NCBI GenBank assembly: GCA_022824205.1
Contig: JAJEAI010000007.1
Coordinates: 1 to 34,017 of the forward strand
Origin: Candidatus Binatia bacterium
GTDB taxonomy: Bacteria; Desulfobacterota; Binatia; UBA9968; JAJDTQ01
DNA length: 34,017 nt
Reading direction: 5' to 3'
This document shows, one piece after another, positions 1 to 8,566 of the stretch. The notes beneath the pieces are model-generated. The model did not search any database. It was not told the origin of the DNA and saw nothing but the letters and a program-made list of their open reading frames with translations. Numbering within the stretch: position 1 is the first letter of the stretch; each line of letters opens with the position of its first letter. The position numbers and the translations under genes were made by a program.

Positions 1-2
1 GC

Positions 3-1118
3 AAGATGTCGATCATCGACCTGAAAAAGGGCACCGTTCAGCAGGACGCCTTCGACATGGGATCCCGGGCCGGCCGCATCTACGCCACCAAGAGCGGGCG
101 CTTCGCCTTCGCGGTCTCCAGCGACGCCAACACCGTGCACGTCTTCGACGGCGGAATCTACCTGGAAAGCCACGGCGACCATTATGACCGGGTGACCGGG
201 CCGGTCAAGCAAATCGATGTGGACCTGGCCGGCGAACGCCCGGTGCACTTGTATGTCAGTGGCAAGTGGTCCGCCATATTCTACGACGGTTCAGGCGACG
301 TGGTGCTGGTCAACGAGGACGAACTCGAGAAGAAGCGAGCCAACTACAAGCCGCCCAAGCTCAACGCGGGCGCCCACCACGGCGGGGCGGTGCCATTGGC
401 ACATGACCTGTTCGCAATGACCATCCCGCACCCGGACTTTGCCTCCAACCCCAAGGACTACCGTCTCCCCATCGGAGCCAAGCTCGTGGATCTGTCGGGG
501 AAGGAACTGCATCGCCAGGAGGGCTGCAAGGACCTGCACGGCGACGCCGGAAACGGCCACGTGGCGGCCTTCGCGTGCAGGGGCGGGGTTATCACCCTGG
601 AAGCGGACCACGGCAAGTACAAGGGGAGCTTCATCCCGTTTCCGGAGGGTGTATCCAAGGACCTCCGCGTGACCTCGATCTGGGGTTACTCCGGTCTGGA
701 CCACTTCTTCCCTCTCGGTTCCGCGGCTGGCGTATTCGCCGTGGACGCCAAGAAAGGCGTCATGACGCAGTTGGTCCCCGCTTCGGACGCACTGAAGCCC
801 ATCAACGCCGGGATGAGCCACGACGGCAAGGCGCTGCTGGTGGTGATGAGCGACGGCGAGTTGCGCAAGTACGACACTCGCAAGCTGGACCTGTTGGCCT
901 CGGCGCGTGATTTCCTGGCTACACCGGTAGAGACCGGCTTCTGGGCGCGCCCCCACGTCACCACCATTCCCGGCGCGGTGTTCATCACCGATTCGGTGGG
1001 TGGCAAGGTGCTGCAACTGGACGACAAGAACCTGAAGGTCGTCAAGAGCTGGAAGATCGCCGGCAACCCCACCAAGGTGGCCTTCGTCGGCGTCATGGGG
1101 AAGACCAAGGGCCACTAG
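3..1118 (+). CDS. AztD-like zinc-binding beta-propeller protein, 5' end outside the window
   Basis: The frame is open to the left edge; the first visible ATG is at position 6. AztD proteins carry a signal peptide and more sequence before this point, so I read the gene as cut at the window edge. The visible 370 residues show repeated propeller blades (motifs such as FAVSSDANTVHVFDGG) and histidine clusters typical of AztD: GGIYLESHGDHYD near residue 50, AHHGG near 123, and DLHGDAGNGH near 178. Family knowledge: AztD is a periplasmic zinc metallochaperone that loads the binding protein AztC of an AztABC zinc importer. Here the importer-like genes lie 24-32 kb away rather than next door. An alternative is a generic WD40-like periplasmic protein, but the His motifs favour AztD. 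Confidence 0.7.
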   Translation, partial: KMSIIDLKKGTVQQDAFDMGSRAGRIYATKSGRFAFAVSSDANTVHVFDGGIYLESHGDHYDRVTGPVKQIDVDLAGERPVHLYVSGKWSAIFYDGSGDVVLVNEDELEKKRANYKPPKLNAGAHHGGAVPLAHDLFAMTIPHPDFASNPKDYRLPIGAKLVDLSGKELHRQEGCKDLHGDAGNGHVAAFACRGGVITLEADHGKYKGSFIPFPEGVSKDLRVTSIWGYSGLDHFFPLGSAAGVFAVDAKKGVMTQLVPASDALKPINAGMSHDGKALLVVMSDGELRKYDTRKLDLLASARDFLATPVETGFWARPHVTTIPGAVFITDSVGGKVLQLDDKNLKVVKSWKIAGNPTKVAFVGVMGKTKGH

Positions 1119-1366
1119 CGCCAGCGCCTCCCCTTGACCCCCGGTCCCGGCGCGGCGCGCGCTCTCCCTGTGCGTTGCCCGCGTCGGGGTCCGGTTCCCC
1201 CCTCCCGGCCTGCGCGCCGCGCATCGCCAGGACAGGGCATCCGGGCTTCTCTGCATGTTGACACCTGCCAGTTTGCGGTGAGATGATGCGCCGGACTCAT
1301 CGGACACCGCGGGGTGGGTCGCAGACCCGCCGCGCAAGGTACTCACGCAAGGAAGGAGTCCTCAAC

Positions 1367-2992
1367 ATGAAGAGTGGAACCCGGAAGCCTATCGTGCGCT
1401 CGGCACTTGTCGTCGCCGCGCTGGTGCTGGCATCGTTTGCCGCGCCCCCTCCCGACGGCGGCATGCTGTCCTTGGGCTCCACGGCCGAGGCCGCGGACAA
1501 GCCCCGCATCGGCGGCACGCTGAAGTTCGGCAACGCCAAGGGCATCGGCACGCCCATTCCCTTCGTCTCGTTCATCTCCATTCCCGCGTACATCAAGGAC
1601 AACATGTACGAACCCTTGGTGATGCGCGACCAGAAGGGAGACGGTCACCCGTGGCTGGCCGAGAGCTGGTCGCCGAACGCCGATTCCAGCGAGTGGACGT
1701 TCAAGATTCGCAAGGAGGTCAAGTTCCACAACGGCAAGGAGCTGACCGCGGAGGACGTGGTCTGGTCCGTCCAACACATCATGGATCCCGCCAACGGCGC
1801 CGCGGGCCAGGGCCAGTTGGCCGGCAACGTCTCCGAGGTCACGGCGGTGGACCAGTACACCGTGAAGTTCAAGTCGCCCGGCCCGCGCGGTCTGTTGCCG
1901 CAGGTACTGTCCGACATATCGGTGCTTCACATCGCCCCCGCCGGATCGCTCGCGAAAGGCCAGCAGAAGATGGAAGGCGGCGCGCCGCCACCGGGCACCG
2001 GACCTTTCAAGTTCAAGTCCTGGACCCCCGGTCAGGAGTTGCACGTGGTTCGTCACGACGACTACTGGGGCGGAGCCCCCTACCTGGACGGCGTGCGCTT
2101 CATCGTGATCCGGGAAAGGGCGGCCCGGGCCGCCGCGGTGCAGGCCGGCGACATCCACCTGACGGAACGCCTGGGACCGACCTTCGTGCAGCGCATCGAC
2201 AGCAAGCGCATCAAGGGGCTGCACTATACGCCCATCGGCGCCTCCGGACTCAGGATACTTACGTTCAACACTGCGGCTGCGTCGGTATCCGACCCGCGCG
2301 TGCGCCGCGCCATCGTGCTGTCGCTCGACAAGAGCGCGATTCTCGCGGAGGCCACGTTCGGACTCGGGGATGCGGTCCTGACGTGGGGGCAACCGGACAC
2401 CGACTGGGAGACGGCCCTCGGCTTCAAGTGGGAACGGAATGTCGAGGAGGCCAAGCGCCTGCTCAAGGAAGCCGGGTACAAGGGCCGGCCCATCAGTCTG
2501 GGGGCCACTCGCAACCAGGGCGACCCCTGGACCGAACCCATCCTTCGGCAGGCGGCCGAGGCGGGGATCAAGTTCTCGCTGCAGAACCTGGGCGGAGCCG
2601 AGCTCATCAAGAAGACCCTCGCCGGCGAGCTCGACGTGTCCGTTTACGGGGGCAGAGGCGGCGGCGAGCCGCTGGTGGCCAACATACAGTACCTCGGCTG
2701 CCCCGAAGGCAAGCCCTCCGTCGGCAACGTCTCCAAGTACTGCAACGCCGAGCTGTCGAAGCTCGTGACCCAGTACATGGAAGAGCCGGACCGGGCCAAA
2801 CGCCTGGCCATCTGGAAGAAGTTTGCCCGGACGTACTTCGTCGACGACGTCGTCCAGTACATCATCGGGTGGGCCAACATACGGAACTTCGTCTGGCGCG
2901 ACGAGGTGAAGAACTGGGAGCGCGGCCCGACGCAGGAATACTGGCACGCCAAGGGCGGGCTGTGGCGGACGTGGCTGGAGCCGAAAAAGTAG
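1367..2992 (+). CDS. ABC transporter substrate-binding protein, family 5 (peptide/nickel/opine type)
   Basis: Periplasmic binding protein of about 541 residues, the usual size for SBP_bac_5. The frame is open from 1283, but the ATG at 1367 has a strong Shine-Dalgarno sequence (GGAAGGAG at 1351-1358) and begins a clean signal peptide: RKPIVRSALVVAALVLASFA, cleaved near AEAADKP. Family hallmarks follow: IGGTLKFGNA at the mature N-terminus, YEPLVMRD, LAESWSPNADSSEWTFKIRK, then VKFHNGKELTAEDVVWS, and GTGPFKFKSW in the middle. Such proteins capture oligopeptides, opines, nickel chelates or other small organics for Dpp/Opp-type permeases. No permease or ATPase genes follow, so the substrate cannot be told. 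The amidohydrolase 266 bases downstream on the same strand suggests uptake of a compound that is then catabolised; that is inference. Confidence 0.9.
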   Translation: MKSGTRKPIVRSALVVAALVLASFAAPPPDGGMLSLGSTAEAADKPRIGGTLKFGNAKGIGTPIPFVSFISIPAYIKDNMYEPLVMRDQKGDGHPWLAESWSPNADSSEWTFKIRKEVKFHNGKELTAEDVVWSVQHIMDPANGAAGQGQLAGNVSEVTAVDQYTVKFKSPGPRGLLPQVLSDISVLHIAPAGSLAKGQQKMEGGAPPPGTGPFKFKSWTPGQELHVVRHDDYWGGAPYLDGVRFIVIRERAARAAAVQAGDIHLTERLGPTFVQRIDSKRIKGLHYTPIGASGLRILTFNTAAASVSDPRVRRAIVLSLDKSAILAEATFGLGDAVLTWGQPDTDWETALGFKWERNVEEAKRLLKEAGYKGRPISLGATRNQGDPWTEPILRQAAEAGIKFSLQNLGGAELIKKTLAGELDVSVYGGRGGGEPLVANIQYLGCPEGKPSVGNVSKYCNAELSKLVTQYMEEPDRAKRLAIWKKFARTYFVDDVVQYIIGWANIRNFVWRDEVKNWERGPTQEYWHAKGGLWRTWLEPKK

Positions 2993-3014
2993 GCGGCTCG
3001 AAGTCTCCATGGCC

Positions 3015-3051
3015 GGCGGAAACCGTCCCATGGCGTACGACGGTTTCCGCC
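3015..3051 (+). terminator. Perfect 12-bp hairpin after the binding-protein gene (weak terminator candidate)
   Basis: GGCGGAAACCGT at 3015-3026 pairs perfectly with ACGGTTTCCGCC at 3040-3051 around a 13-base loop, 22 bases after the stop codon. No T tract follows, so it may be a transcript-stabilising hairpin or a factor-dependent stop rather than a true intrinsic terminator. Confidence 0.4.
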
Positions 3052-3258
3052 CGGTCCGTTCCCCGCAACGGCAGACCCAAGTGCGGGCCGTCCCACCCGG
3101 GATGGGCTGATTGACATCATTGCGCGTGCGGAAGTACAGTCGTCGTCGATCCGGGACGGAAGCGGCGGGAGTCGGTCACGCCGTCCGCGACGGAAGATTC
3201 CACGCTGATCACCGCGTCGCTCCATCAAGCGCGCCGGCCGGTTGGAGGTTCGAAGTTC

Positions 3259-4461
3259 ATGGCAACGCTCAAGATGAAGTATGGCGTCGTCTCCGCGGAT
3301 GACCATATACAGGAGGCTCCCGACGTCTGGACCAACCGCATGTCCAAGGCGAAGTTCGGCGACGACATCCCGCACATCGTCGAGCTGCCCGACGGTACGC
3401 AGACGTGGTCCCTGGGGGGCAACACCAAGGGATTCGGCGGGCTGGCCCGTGTTTCCGGCGTCAACCCCAACGTGAAGCGGTGGGAGGACGTGCCTCCTTC
3501 CACATACATGGTTTCGGAGCGCGTGAAGATCCTCGACCAGGAGGAGCTGGACGCCTCGGTGCTCTTCCCCAACATCATCGGCATCACCAATCAGAACTTC
3601 CAGAAGGAGGGCAGCGAAGCCTTCCGCCTGGCCTGCATCCAAGCCTACAACGACTGGCTCATCGACGAGTGGCAGGACGTCACACCCCGGTTCGTCGCTC
3701 AGTGCGTCGCCCCCATGTGGGACGTGGACCGGTGCGTGGCCGAGATCCGCCGCGCGGTTAAGCGCGGCCACCGGGCGCTGGTGTGGCACGGCGCTCCGCA
3801 CATCCTGGGACTCAAGCACTTCAACGACCCCTACTGGGACCCGGTCTACGAGACCTGCTGCGACCTCGACGTGCCCATCTGCCTGCACTCCACCGCGTTG
3901 CCCGCGCTGCCGCCCTGGGACTCCCTGGAAGCGCGCGCCCGGCTGGCCCTGGGCGTGTCCATGACTTTCGTGAGCCACATGGAAATCGTCTCCAACATCC
4001 TCTACTCGGGCGTGTTCGAGAGGTTTCCCAAGCTCAAGACCATCAGCGTCGAGAGCGGCGTGGGCTGGCTCCCTTACCTGCTGGAGGAGCTGGACCACGA
4101 GTTCGAGGAGCGCGGCGTGGCCGAGAACACCACCCTGACGCGCAAGCCCAGCGACGTCTTCCGCACCAACATGTGGAGCACGTTCTGGCACGAGCGCCAC
4201 GGCATCCGCAGCCGCGACGAGATCGGCGTGGACAAGATCATGTACTCGGTGGACTACCCCCACGGCACCACCACGTTCCCCGAGTCGGTGTGGTGCCGTA
4301 CGTACTCCCTGCAGGACGTCACCTCCGCGGAGGAACGCAAGAAGATCCTGATGGACAACGCCGTCGATCTCTACAAGCTCGACGTGGACGAGTCCAGCGT
4401 CCACCAGCCCCTCTACGAGCCGGGCCCCATCAGCGTGGGGCCGCGCCCGGAAGCGGCCTGA
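3259..4461 (+). CDS. Amidohydrolase family 2 protein (TIM-barrel, ACMSD/decarboxylase type)
   Basis: A 400-residue member of the amidohydrolase-2 group, which includes ACMSD and 2,3-dihydroxybenzoate decarboxylase and acts on carboxylated aromatic or related substrates using one divalent metal ion. The start at 3259 is supported by TTGGAGG at 3242-3248. Metal-site signatures are visible: VSADDHIQE near residues 12-18 (strand 1 motif, with the first His of the classical HxH replaced as in many members), WHGAPH near 175, CLHSTALPA near 213, and YSVDYPHGT near 330 with the Asp expected from strand 8. SGVGWLPYLLEELDHEFEER is a typical helix of this subgroup. A second, distant homologue lies at 27572-28615. 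The exact substrate is unknown. Confidence 0.85.
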   Translation: MATLKMKYGVVSADDHIQEAPDVWTNRMSKAKFGDDIPHIVELPDGTQTWSLGGNTKGFGGLARVSGVNPNVKRWEDVPPSTYMVSERVKILDQEELDASVLFPNIIGITNQNFQKEGSEAFRLACIQAYNDWLIDEWQDVTPRFVAQCVAPMWDVDRCVAEIRRAVKRGHRALVWHGAPHILGLKHFNDPYWDPVYETCCDLDVPICLHSTALPALPPWDSLEARARLALGVSMTFVSHMEIVSNILYSGVFERFPKLKTISVESGVGWLPYLLEELDHEFEERGVAENTTLTRKPSDVFRTNMWSTFWHERHGIRSRDEIGVDKIMYSVDYPHGTTTFPESVWCRTYSLQDVTSAEERKKILMDNAVDLYKLDVDESSVHQPLYEPGPISVGPRPEAA

Positions 4462-4513
4462 CCTACACTCCGGGAATCACTCCAGCACCCCGAACGCGTC
4501 CGTCCCGCGGAAC

Positions 4514-4790
4514 AGGGTGTGTCAAAACTCCATCCTGGAGAGGCAACAACCCCCCGAAACGTCATTCCCGCGAAAGCGGGAATCCAGGGGTGGGGAGGGG
4601 CCAAACAGGGGAACTCCACGCCCCACCCCTGGATTCCCGCTTTCGCGGGAATGACGACTCGGGGCGGCCGTGCCGTTCCCTATTCACGTGGAGTTTTGAC
4701 GCAGCCTGTTTTGCGGGAATGACGAGTCGGTGTCGGCGTTTTTTCCGTACCCGCCCGAGTTTTTCACAGCCCGTTTCGCGGGAGCGAGAC
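4514..4790. repeat. Palindromic repeat element with terminal inverted repeats (MITE-like)
   Basis: This gene-free gap is filled by one repeat element. Arms at 4560-4595 and 4621-4656 are perfect 36-base inverted repeats around a 25-base centre. Each arm contains the core ATTCCCGCGAAAGCGGGAAT or its complement. Outside them GTCAAAACTCCA (4521-4532) is matched by TGGAGTTTTGAC (4689-4700). The left end CAGGGTGTGTCAAAAC recurs inverted at the right end of the copy near 26900. Two further half copies (GCGGGAATGACG near 4715 and TTCGCGGGAGCGAGAC near 4776) trail on the right. No open frame with coding character lies inside, so it is non-autonomous. Confidence 0.85.
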
Positions 4791-4806
4791 AGCGCGGGGA
4801 CTCCGA

Positions 4807-5226
4807 CTACGCGTACGCGGGATCGCCGTAGGTCATCAGCTCGATCAGGTTGTCGTCGGGGTCGCGGACGTACAGGCTGGTGCCGACGCCTTCCGAACCG
4901 GTGCGCGCCACGGGACCCGAGATGACGGCGACGCCGGCCTGCTGCAGGAATGCCTGGGCTTCCTGCACGGTCCCTTCCCAGCGCAGGCAGAAGTCCGCGC
5001 CGCCGGTGGCGTAGTTGGGGGCGTGTGTGGGGCTTTCGGTCTCGTAGCGGTCCACCACGTACAGGTTGATCTTCTGCGTCTCGCTGATGCGGATGATCGG
5101 CCGCGTGCCGCGTCCGCCGGGACGCTCCTGCCAACCCGCGTCCAGGCCGAGCCTGCGATAGAACGCGAAGGTCTCTTCCAGGTCCTTGACGACAAGCACC
5201 CAATGGTCAATGGCTGCGATTCCCAT
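4807..5226 (-). CDS. VOC family (glyoxalase/dioxygenase-fold) protein
   Basis: A single vicinal-oxygen-chelate protein of 139 residues. It starts with the metal-ligand strand AAIDHWVLVVKDLEETFAFY (His8) and ends with DPDDNLIELMTYG, which supplies the C-terminal Glu. Between them lie the two beta-alpha-beta-beta-beta modules typical of glyoxalase I, fosfomycin-resistance and extradiol-dioxygenase relatives. Such proteins bind a divalent metal and act on small oxygenated substrates; no substrate is indicated here. The ATG is preceded by GAGGA on the minus strand (5232-5236) at 5-base spacing. It is transcribed divergently from the TctA-TctB gene, with about 108 bases of shared upstream DNA. Confidence 0.85.
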   Translation of the reverse strand: MGIAAIDHWVLVVKDLEETFAFYRRLGLDAGWQERPGGRGTRPIIRISETQKINLYVVDRYETESPTHAPNYATGGADFCLRWEGTVQEAQAFLQQAGVAVISGPVARTGSEGVGTSLYVRDPDDNLIELMTYGDPAYA

Positions 5227-5334
5227 GGTTTGTCCTCACTGAATCCGTTGCGGTAGGTTACACACGCTCACACGACTCAACCGAATCGTACGACCGTAGT
5301 GTAAACCGAAGCGGAATTACAAGGGAAGGAACCC

Positions 5335-7371
5335 ATGTGGGAAGCGGCCCTCAGCGCGATGGAGAACATCTTCGGCTGTCCCTGTGTCGCCGGGATCGTG
5401 CCCAAGAGTCTCGCCTTCCTGGCCCTGGGTGTCGTCATGGGACTCTCCCTGGGCGCCATCCCCGGCCTGGGCGGGCTCGTGGGCCTCGCCATCCTGCTGC
5501 CGTTCACGCTCGATCTGGATACCTTGAGCGCGTTCGCGGTGATGATCGGGCTCATCTCGGTGACGAGCACGTCGGACACCATCCCGTCGGTGCTGTTCGG
5601 AGTCCCGGGCACCGCGGCTTCCCAGGCCACCATCCTGGACGGCCATCCCATGGCCAAGAAGGGCGAGGCGGGCCGGGCCTTCGGCGCCGCGTATATGGCG
5701 TCCATGATGGGGGGGCTTTTCGGCGCGCTGATCCTCGCCGTCTCCATCCCGGTGCTCCGTCCCATCGTGCTCGCCTTCAGCGCCCCCGAGTTCTTCATGA
5801 TGGGCATGCTGGGCATCTCCATGGTGGCGGTGCTGAGCGGCGGCGCGCCCCTCAAGGGCCTCGTGGTGGGTGCCCTCGGGCTCATGGTGGGCATGGTGGG
5901 GATGGACTTCCAGGTCGGCGAGATGCGCTGGACCTTCGGCCAGCTCTACCTCTGGGAGGGGGTGCCGCTGGTGCCGGTGGCCCTGGGAATCTTCGCCATC
6001 CCGGAGATGGCCGACCTCGTAATCCGCGGCACGCGCATCGCCGACGTGCCCAAGGACGCGCTGCGCGGCGTCACCGCGGGCATCCGCGACGCCTTGCGCC
6101 ACTGGTTCCTGGTGCTGCGCTCCAGCGCCGTGGGCGTGTGGGTGGGCGCCACGCCGGGCCTGGGCGGCGCGGTGGTGGACTGGTTCGCCTACGGCCACGC
6201 GGTGCAGACGGAGCGCGGCGCCCGCGAGACCTTCGGCCAGGGCGACGTGCGCGGGGTCATCGCGCCGGAGAGCGCCAACAACGCCAAGGAGGGCGGCTCG
6301 CTGATCCCGACCCTGGCCTTCGGCGTGCCCGGCAGCGCCGCCATGGCCATCCTGCTCGGGGTCTTCCTGATCCAGGGCATCAGCCCCGGCCCGGACATGC
6401 TCACGAAGCACCTGGACGTCACCTACACCATGGTGTGGAGCATCGCCATCGCCAACATCTTCGGCACCGGCCTGTGCCTGCTCCTCACCAACCACCTGGC
6501 CCGCCTTGCCAACGTCCGCGTGCACCTGCTGGCACCGCTGATCATCGTCGTCGTGTTCCTGGCCGCGTTCCAGGCCAAGCGCCACTTCGGCGACCTGGTC
6601 CTGCTGCTGTCGTTCGGCATCCTGGGATGGCTGATGAAGCGCTTCGGCTGGCCCCGGCCGCCGCTCATCCTGGGGCTGGTGCTGAGCAGCGTGCTGGAGA
6701 ACTACTTCTTCATCGCCGCCAGCCACTTCGGCGTGACCTGGCTGTGGCGCCCCATCGTCCTCGTCATCGGCGCGCTCATCGTCGTGAGCCTGGTCTACGG
6801 CCAGAGGTGGACCCGGACGGGCATGGCGGCGGACGAGCCCGCGCCCGAGCCGTCGGCGCCGACGTTCCGCTTCCACCTGAGCGTGCCCGCCGTGTTCACC
6901 CTGGCCATCCTCCTGCTGGTGCTCACCGGAGTGGTCACCGCCCGCGGGTGGCCGCCCCAGGCGCGGCTGTTCCCGCTGGTGATCGGTCTGGCCGCGGCGG
7001 GCATGTGCGCCGCGCAACTGTTCCTGGACCTCTTCCGCGTCCCGGTCCCGGGCGCCGGCCGCATCATGGACCTCGAAGCGGAGCAGGGGGTCCCGGGCCG
7101 CGTCATCGCGCGCCGCGCCGCCGACATTTTCGGCTGGATACTGGGATTGCTGGCGTCCATCTGGCTGATAGGTTTCCTGCCGAGCGTGCCGCTGTTCATG
7201 TGGCTCTACCTGGCGTTGCGCGGCCGGGCGGGGTGGCGCCTCTCCCTCGGCTACACCGTGCTGGCGCTGGCGGTGCTCGTGGGAATATTCCACTACACGC
7301 TCCACATCCCCTGGCCCCAAGGGGTGGTGGACGCCCCGCAGGAGGCGCTGTTGCAGTGGCTCGGCGGGTAG
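5335..7371 (+). CDS. Tripartite tricarboxylate transporter permease, TctA-TctB fusion
   Basis: Large inner-membrane permease of 678 residues. Residues 1-500 are TctA: GAIPGLGG near 40-47, FGVPGTAASQATILDGHP at 88-105, a second GATPGLGG near 270, and APESANNAKEGGSLIP with FGVPGSAA near 310-340. These duplicated loops mark the two pseudo-symmetric halves of the family. After a Pro/Ala/Glu-rich linker (about 495-510) a further stretch with about four membrane segments (GWPPQARLFPLVIGLAAAG) matches TctB, which is usually a separate protein of about 150 residues. Family role: proton- or sodium-driven uptake of tri- or dicarboxylates and similar acids handed over by a periplasmic TctC. No TctC gene is present. 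The start is supported by AAGGGAAGGA at 5321-5330. Confidence 0.88.
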   Translation: MWEAALSAMENIFGCPCVAGIVPKSLAFLALGVVMGLSLGAIPGLGGLVGLAILLPFTLDLDTLSAFAVMIGLISVTSTSDTIPSVLFGVPGTAASQATILDGHPMAKKGEAGRAFGAAYMASMMGGLFGALILAVSIPVLRPIVLAFSAPEFFMMGMLGISMVAVLSGGAPLKGLVVGALGLMVGMVGMDFQVGEMRWTFGQLYLWEGVPLVPVALGIFAIPEMADLVIRGTRIADVPKDALRGVTAGIRDALRHWFLVLRSSAVGVWVGATPGLGGAVVDWFAYGHAVQTERGARETFGQGDVRGVIAPESANNAKEGGSLIPTLAFGVPGSAAMAILLGVFLIQGISPGPDMLTKHLDVTYTMVWSIAIANIFGTGLCLLLTNHLARLANVRVHLLAPLIIVVVFLAAFQAKRHFGDLVLLLSFGILGWLMKRFGWPRPPLILGLVLSSVLENYFFIAASHFGVTWLWRPIVLVIGALIVVSLVYGQRWTRTGMAADEPAPEPSAPTFRFHLSVPAVFTLAILLLVLTGVVTARGWPPQARLFPLVIGLAAAGMCAAQLFLDLFRVPVPGAGRIMDLEAEQGVPGRVIARRAADIFGWILGLLASIWLIGFLPSVPLFMWLYLALRGRAGWRLSLGYTVLALAVLVGIFHYTLHIPWPQGVVDAPQEALLQWLGG

Positions 7372-7416
7372 CCGCGTGGCGTGGTTCGCGCTTCCGAACC
7401 TGTGCAAACGGCGTAT

Positions 7417-7465
7417 TCCCCCGCCTCACCCCGCCTGGAAAGCGGGAATCCGGAGGTGGGGACGG
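7417..7465. repeat. Degenerate remnant of the palindromic repeat family
   Basis: Between the permease stop and the hydrolase stop there is a decayed arm: CACCCCGCCTGG followed by AAGCGGGAATCC and a G-rich stretch. It matches one side of the core found intact elsewhere, with part of the palindrome deleted. It lies between convergent genes. Confidence 0.55.
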
Positions 7466-7484
7466 GTGAAACGGGGGCGACGGC

Positions 7485-8369
7485 CTACCGTCCCTGGCTG
7501 GCGATGAATCCCCGCAGCACCTCGTTGAACTCGCACGGGTGCTCCCGGTAGGAGAAGTGACCCGCCCGGTTGATGATGTGCATCTGCGAGCGCCGCTCGC
7601 GCATGGTCAACAGCTCGAACAGCCGCAGTCCCTGGGCCAGGGTGGCGGTGGGGTCGTTGTAGCCCCACACCAGCAGCGTGGGCCGCTGAAGGCCGCGGTC
7701 GCGGATCCAGCCCAGGGTCTCCTCCTTCTGGAGCGAGTGTTTCGTCAGGAACAGGCTCTTGCGCAGGCCCCGGGTGACCATCCGGTCCACGGTCTCCTGG
7801 TACTTGGGCAGTTGTGCGATCCCGGTCATGGAGTCGAGCCAGTCTTCGGTGATGTGCGCGCCGCTGTGGGAGTAGCGTTCGATGACCCAGCGTTGGCTTT
7901 CCCGCGTGAGCCGCGGTTCCGGCGCGTCGGCGAAGACGATGTGGTTCCGTCCCATGCCCGGGGCCAGCGTGTTGGTGTCCACCGGGATGCACGATCGCAC
8001 CAGGTCCGGACGCTCGAGGGTCATGCGGGCGGCCACGTAGGCGCCGCGGGAGTGCCCCACGACGTGCACGCCGCCCAGCTTCAGGGCCTCGACGAAGCCG
8101 ATGGCGTGGTCCACCGTCGCGGCCATGGTGTAGGCGTCGTCGCTGGGAGGGTTGTCGGTGAGCCCCTGTCCGAGCTTGTCCAGGGCATAGACGTGGAACC
8201 ACCGCGCCAGGGCGTCGAAGTTGAGCCCCCAGTCCAGGCTGCAGTCGGCGGCGTCGTTGGAGCCGAACACGCCGCCGTGGATCAGCACGAGGTTCTCGCC
8301 GCTGCCCTTCTCGAAGTAGCGCGTGCGGATGCCGTCGACGTTCACGAATTTCTCGTCCGCGGATTTCAT
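7485..8369 (-). CDS. Alpha/beta hydrolase (MCP-hydrolase-like)
   Basis: A 294-residue alpha/beta-hydrolase with a complete apparent catalytic triad: Ser107 in the nucleophile elbow GHSRGA, Asp239 in WGYNDPTATL and His271 in RAGHFSYREHP. The oxyanion-hole motif LIHGGVFGS is at 29-37. The pattern FHVYALDKLGQGLTDNP resembles hydrolases that cleave meta-ring-fission products (BphD/MhpC group), but related esterases and lactonases share it. The start ATG is preceded by AGGAGT on the minus strand (8378-8383), spacing 8. It is divergent from the LysR gene with 195 bases between them, so LysR-type control is likely (inference from the usual layout). Confidence 0.88.
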   Translation of the reverse strand: MKSADEKFVNVDGIRTRYFEKGSGENLVLIHGGVFGSNDAADCSLDWGLNFDALARWFHVYALDKLGQGLTDNPPSDDAYTMAATVDHAIGFVEALKLGGVHVVGHSRGAYVAARMTLERPDLVRSCIPVDTNTLAPGMGRNHIVFADAPEPRLTRESQRWVIERYSHSGAHITEDWLDSMTGIAQLPKYQETVDRMVTRGLRKSLFLTKHSLQKEETLGWIRDRGLQRPTLLVWGYNDPTATLAQGLRLFELLTMRERRSQMHIINRAGHFSYREHPCEFNEVLRGFIASQGR

Positions 8370-8533
8370 CGGGTGTCACTCCTGTAGGCCAACAAAGGCA
8401 TGAATGGTAACCGGACTCGAGCCATCCCATACTCATAAGCACATTTGTAACCCAGGATACCAGCGTCCACGTTCGGGGCGCGGGGAATTTGATGATCACG
8501 GCGCATTTGCCGGGACCGCGCACAGTCTCTTTC

Positions 8534-8566
8534 TTTCTCTGAGAAAACTGATATCATAAATGATAT
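8534..8566 (+). promoter_or_regulatory. Two adjacent palindromes at the lysR start (candidate operators)
   Basis: TTTCTC-T-GAGAAA at 8534-8546 and ATATCAT-AA-ATGATAT at 8551-8566 are perfect inverted repeats placed back to back. The second runs into the regulator's own ATG (8565). They lie in the intergenic space shared with the divergent hydrolase gene. Sites of this kind are good candidates for autoregulation or for control of both genes; binding is inferred. Confidence 0.5.

Noticed and set aside
5317..7407. Very long minus-strand open frame opposite the permease gene
   Set aside because: It is a high-GC shadow: low-complexity His/Arg/Gln/Gly composition, no domain, and the plus frame is an unmistakable TctA. 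The same applies to long frames opposite dnaA, hemL, the amidohydrolase and the family 5 binding protein.
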